Below, piece by piece: positions 59,778 to 64,000 of a DNA stretch of 64,000 bases. A program made the translations under genes and the position numbers. Under the pieces are notes generated by a model, which ran no database searches, was not told where the DNA came from, and worked only from the letters and a program-made list of their open reading frames with translations. The stretch comes from Voacanga thouarsii (lineage: Eukaryota; Streptophyta; Magnoliopsida; Gentianales; Apocynaceae): the NCBI GenBank assembly GCA_026120185.1, contig JANUWF010001479.1, forward strand, positions 1,116,001 to 1,180,000, given 5' to 3'. How positions within the stretch are numbered: position 1 is the stretch's first letter; each line of letters begins with the position of its first letter.

Positions 59778-62031
59778 ATGAACATGGCTCCAAAAACTTC
59801 CATTCCCCAAATTTTATCCTTGCTTTTTGTATCCCTTCATGCTGCCATTGCCATTGATTTCAATTACCCTGCAGTTTTCAACTTTGGTGATTCAAATTCT
59901 GATACAGGAGGACTAGTTGCCGGCCTTGGTGAGCGTCTTGATCCACCAAATGGACAGAATTACTTCCAAAAACCATCGGGGAGGTTCTGCGATGGACGTT
60001 TGATCATTGATTTTCTAAGTAAGATGTCCATTTTTTAACTGAAATTGATCATTTCTTAATTGTTCACTTCTTCTGTCTCTTGCCTGTTTCTTAAGCTGTT
60101 GTTTTGTTTCTTGTTGTAGTGGATGCAATGGACCTTCCACTCCTGAACGCCTACTTGGATGCCATTGGAGCGCCAAGTTTCAAGAAAGGCTGCAATTTTG
60201 CAGCCGCTGGTTCTACCATTCTTCCAGCAACAGCATCATCTGTTAGTCCATTTTCATTCAAGAGACAAGTGGATCAGTTCTTCAGATTCAAGGCCCGAGT
60301 TCTTGAACTTCAGGCTAAATGTGAGCTATTTTTAGTCCAAAACAGAAAGCAGAGATGTTTAATTCTCAACAATCTTAAAATAAACTTGTTGGTGTCGTTG
60401 CAGCTAAGAAAACTGACAGGTACGTTCCAGCTGCTGATTATTTCCAGAAGGGCCTCTACATGTTTGATATTGGCCAGAATGATCTTGCTGGTGCCTTTTA
60501 CTCTAAGACATATGATCAAGTTCTTGCATCTATTCCAACAGTCTTAGCAGAATTTGAAGATGGCATTCAGGTTGTTAACAGTTATATATATGTTTAGTGT
60601 GAAATTTTATTTTATTTGCTTTATTTGCACAAAATTAATTATTTTTTGGGGTTACATATTCTTCTTTGCAGGAGTTATATGATCAAGGGGCAAGATATTT
60701 TTGGATTCATAACACAGGTCCTCTAGGTTGCTTACCTCAGAACATTGCAAAATTTGGAACTGATCCATCTAAGCTTGATGAGCTTGGATGTGTAAGCACA
60801 CACAACCAGGCTTCAAAGCTTCTAAATCTGCAGCTTTATGCACTCTGCAAGAAGTTGCAAGGCAATTATAAAGATGCAAATGTTACACATGTTGATGTTT
60901 TCTCAATCAAATGGAATCTCATCGCCAATTATTCTAAATACGGTTAGTATGTGAATTTATTGTGCATGTAAGAGAGTTTTTTTTACCTTATTAGAGATTG
61001 ATATTTTATATAAAGTCAGTCAATTTCCAGTTGATGTTAAGAGTTTTAACATTTTTCATTTTTCCTTGCAAGTACTTTTTGCTACTTAAAGGGAAATAAA
61101 ATACCTTTTCAAGTATATCCAACAAGATTTTCTATCATGGGTAGCCGGAAAATTATGAGTGAAGAAACTATAAATTCAATCATATAAACTTCATCTTGAA
61201 GGGATTCAATCAGTGGTTTGCCAAAATGCTTTTGACATTTGCAGACAAGCATGGTAGACTTAGTCCATAAAATCTACGATATGCTGTAATTTTCATTATG
61301 AGGATTTGAGTATTCTTCAACAGTAAGAAACTTGAATTAGGTATGGTTGTGTTTTACTCTAGTCAAGGCACAGGAATTTCACCTGTGTAGAGAATCAAAT
61401 TTTAAAACGTGTGGAGGCCCGTTCTTAAAGAAATATGCAGGAACTCCCTCAAAGGAAATTTTGTATATTATAGTCTCATTAAATACTCGTTTAAATTAGA
61501 TAACAACATGAATATGTAGGTAAATTTAGAGGTTTTTGAAAATTCAAATTGCAAGTTTCACTTTATCATATCCATGGCTGTCCATTATACTTTATATTAA
61601 AAGAAGTTGAAAAAGTCAGTTAGATTACAATAATCCTAAAAATAAAAGAAACGGAAAAGGAAAATCATGCTACAGCCCTGTCATTCAAAAAAGAATATGA
61701 GCAACTCTTCCTAAAGTTAATGAACAAAAACAATTAATTTTGTGACATTTATTGAATTGCAGGATTTGAACAAACTACAATGGCTTGTTGTGGCTATGGA
61801 GGACCACCATTGAACTATGACAGCAGAGTTTCCTGTGGCCAAACCAAAGTTTTCAATGGGACTTCAATCACAGCCAAAGGATGCAATGATTCAACTGAAT
61901 ATGTAAACTGGGATGGGATTCATTACACTGAGGCTGCAAATAAGTATGTTACATCTCAAATTCTCACTGGGAAATACTCGGATCCACCCTTTGCTAATCA
62001 GATGCCCTTCTTACTTAAACTCAAGTTTTAA
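59778..62031 (+). CDS. GDSL esterase/lipase, secreted
   Basis: Five exons: 59778-60018, 60120-60320, 60404-60570, 60672-60942 and 61763-62031, phases consistent, about 380 residues, normal for plant GDSL lipases. Two ATGs two codons apart (59778, 59784) can both start it. A signal peptide of about 25 residues ends near HAAIAIDFNYP. Block I is FNFGDSNSDTGG with the nucleophile Ser; block III is FDIGQND; the catalytic Asp and His are in WDGIHYTEAAN near the C terminus. ACCGYGG-like CCGYGGPP and conserved Cys pairs are present. These SGNH-fold enzymes hydrolyse esters of lipids, acetylated polymers or secondary metabolites outside the cell. It resembles the At1g54790 subgroup; the substrate cannot be read from sequence. 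The last intron is about 820 bp. No damage seen. Confidence 0.93.
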
Positions 62032-62658
62032 GGAAAGTAATATGTTTATTACTTTTTCCCTGTTCCTTCAACATCCCACTAATATTTATTGATAACCAAA
62101 TTTACAGATGAATTTGACTGAGATGAACTCTTCTCAGCTCTATCTCTCTCACATTTTGGGTAAAAGGGAGAGAACCATATCCATTTATTTCAAAATGATG
62201 GAGACACCCGTTACATCATTTAAAAAAAAGTGTCAGTAAAACAAAGGGGAACGGTCAAGTTTCAGAACACCGGGTTAAGGAAAGGTTGCTTTTAGCCAAT
62301 GTATCCACACATGAATTGCCTTACTGTCTAATATGACAAGTACTAGGCTCCTCCTTTCTCATTCTCTAATGAAGGGGAGTTGTAAATTCAATATCAATGT
62401 ACTATTGCTCAGCTCTTATAACGAAAATATGTATCACATTATATTCAGTACTTGCGTACAGAAATAAAATAAAAGCATGTCTGTTATTTCAATAGAAATG
62501 ATGGAGGAGGAAGACCGAAGAAATTTTCAATAAAAAATTCCATTTCTATCCGCTGCTCGAAAGTTCTAATGAATTAGATGTTCTAGACCATCTGTACAAT
62601 ATTTAATTTAGTCTGTTTACTCAACTTAAGAATTGATATTTAGTAGTACAAATCCATT
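62032..62658. other. Convergent 3' region between GDSL gene and next gene
   Basis: Presumably the 3' UTRs of two convergent genes. No open frame or structured repeat seen. Confidence 0.5.
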
Positions 62659-62906
62659 TCATTTCTTGGAGACATATGCATAGTATTGTGCCATAGGAAC
62701 AACAAAGGCAATCACCAGTAAACCTCCAACTACAAGTGTGAATTGCCCTCTTTTCTCCTCTGTCTCCTCCTTGGTTTTGAAGTTGGATTCTCTTTTGTTA
62801 TCTTTGAACGTCGGCCCTCCAGGATCTGGAAGACCATCAATGGCAGCAACTAGACGCTTGGCAGTGCTATACAGTGCTTCATTGTACTTCTCTTCAGTTG
62901 CTAGCA
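62659..62906 (-). CDS. Last exon of a small membrane protein gene (partial)
   Basis: On the minus strand a clean acceptor (TTTTACAG) at 62907 opens an exon of about 81 codons ending in TGA at 62661-62659. It encodes LATEEKYNEALYSTAKRLVA, then GLPDPGGP, a charged linker with KTKEETEEKRG, and a hydrophobic segment VVGGLLVIAFVVPMAQYYAY followed by VSKK at the C terminus. This is a single C-terminal membrane anchor with a short basic tail. It looks like a conserved plant protein, possibly plastid or thylakoid, but I do not recognise the name. Upstream exons would lie to the right, and I could not find them before the window ends. Confidence 0.7.
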
Positions 62907-64000
62907 CTGTAAAAGAGAAAGAAACATCATAATTATCAAGGGCTAAAACATTCTTGAACAGATCAAACTGCTGGATGTGATCTAAAAACAATTAAACTTT
63001 TTCTTGGATAATAATAGTAGTAGCTTGCCAAAGTGCAGATTTCCTTGCCTTAGGATGACAGGTTATGGAGCTAAACAAGGTAGACCCAAGATGATACTAT
63101 TTTTAAACCCAGTTAACATCCTCCCCTTCCACTATTCCAATTTGGCTGAGGTCTGCTAAAATGATCAAGTTTGCTTGCATACAGACTCTTAGCTGTCCCT
63201 TTGGAAGCGCAAATTATTATACAGCAGTGAACAAAATTGGACCAAAATGAACTCCATTCCCATATCCAAGACTCCACTTCAACTAACTGCTTTCTTCCCT
63301 TATCTTTAGCAATCTACCATATTGCAAATGCAAACAAAATTAAGCATGTTCAAGTGTTCCAATGAAATAATCTGCAAGTAAAGTAAATGGCCAACACAAA
63401 GTAGTTTCATGTGTTTATAACACGAGTATATTCCTGTGTACAACTCATGCCAACAAAGAATTAGGAAAGCATGATCTCTATATTCAACAATGTCTACTAA
63501 AATTCTCAACCAGACACTAAAGCATTTCTTGGAGATTGTCTCTGTGCAATGTATTCATTTGGTTTCTCAAACTATTTTATAATGCATATACAACGGTGAC
63601 AGAAGATGAGAAGCATACATTCTCTTCTCCCAACAGAGAGCTTCCTAAATACCAAGAAAGGAAAGAACTAAAGAAATACTGTGTTTGGCAAAATATGGCA
63701 TATGATTTATCATTAACAAACCAAATGAAGCTTATGATTTCCTCTTCAGTACAGGAAGCAAAAGTTAGCACGAATCTCTAAGTTCCAAAATCTTGATATT
63801 CAATACTGTTGTTAAGGGCATATAACACAAATACATATAAATTGGCCTTATTTTGACACCTTCCAGGTCCTCTGATAGGGTATCTACCATGTAATAACCA
63901 GATTATCCCGTAAAATTCAACAGTTTAAACTTAATCAGGATGGTGTCCAACTACATCCTGTTTCTGGATTGCCTCATAGAATCAGATTTTTAAGTCGTTG
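62907..64000. other. Probable intron of the preceding minus-strand gene
   Basis: No exon with convincing splice borders found on either strand. Short frames at 63306-63509 and 63536-63781 have no recognisable domain. Confidence 0.35.

Noticed and set aside
1..64000. tRNA, rRNA or snoRNA genes
   Set aside because: On reading both strands I saw no cloverleaf with A and B boxes and no rRNA-like block. A tRNAscan-SE run would settle this.

Overview
The window reads as nuclear DNA of a flowering plant, most likely a eudicot. It is AT-rich with long low-complexity tracts, spliced genes with GT-AG introns, a P-class PPR gene and plant-type GDSL, KIN-1 and eEF2 lysine methyltransferase homologues. 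Dense transposon remnants separate the genes. I cannot name the species.

Layout. 1-16.3 kb is transposon territory: a foldback MULE derivative (957-2557), a decayed two-gene Mutator-like element on the minus strand (about 3830-14300) holding a solo copia LTR (11195-12984), and a small hAT-like element (15215-15772). 16.3-20.1 kb holds a small unrecognised minus-strand gene whose last coding exon is split by a second foldback MULE (16357-17472). A large intronless PPR gene (21478-24489, minus) and a ten-exon EEF2KMT/FAM86-type methyltransferase gene (24927-30645, plus) diverge from a shared 437-bp intergenic region. 30.6-33.98 kb is AT-rich with a palindromic MITE-like repeat and a nested inverted-repeat element.

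From 33990 to 51742 lies a second copy of the two-gene MULE, on the plus strand, with a perfect 9-bp target duplication. It sits 329 bp upstream of the KIN-1 start codon, and a 9.8-kb Ty1/copia element (40001-49798, 5-bp duplication) is nested in its transposase gene. The KIN-1 kinesin gene (52072 to about 57.5 kb) has phase-consistent exons. It is followed by AT-rich spacer, a five-exon GDSL esterase/lipase gene (59778-62031) and the 3' end of a minus-strand gene for a small C-terminally anchored membrane protein (62659-62906).

What stands out. One MULE family appears four times. Two long copies carry the same two genes in the same order and orientation: a plant mobile domain (PMD) protein gene, then a MuDR-type transposase gene. 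Two short copies are near-complete inverted repeats built from the transposase-side terminus. One of these lies inside the last coding exon of a host gene, where it would replace the C terminus and add a hairpin with arms of about 500 bases to the mRNA. The PMD and transposase genes and the copia polyprotein are frameshifted and look dead; the cellular genes look intact.
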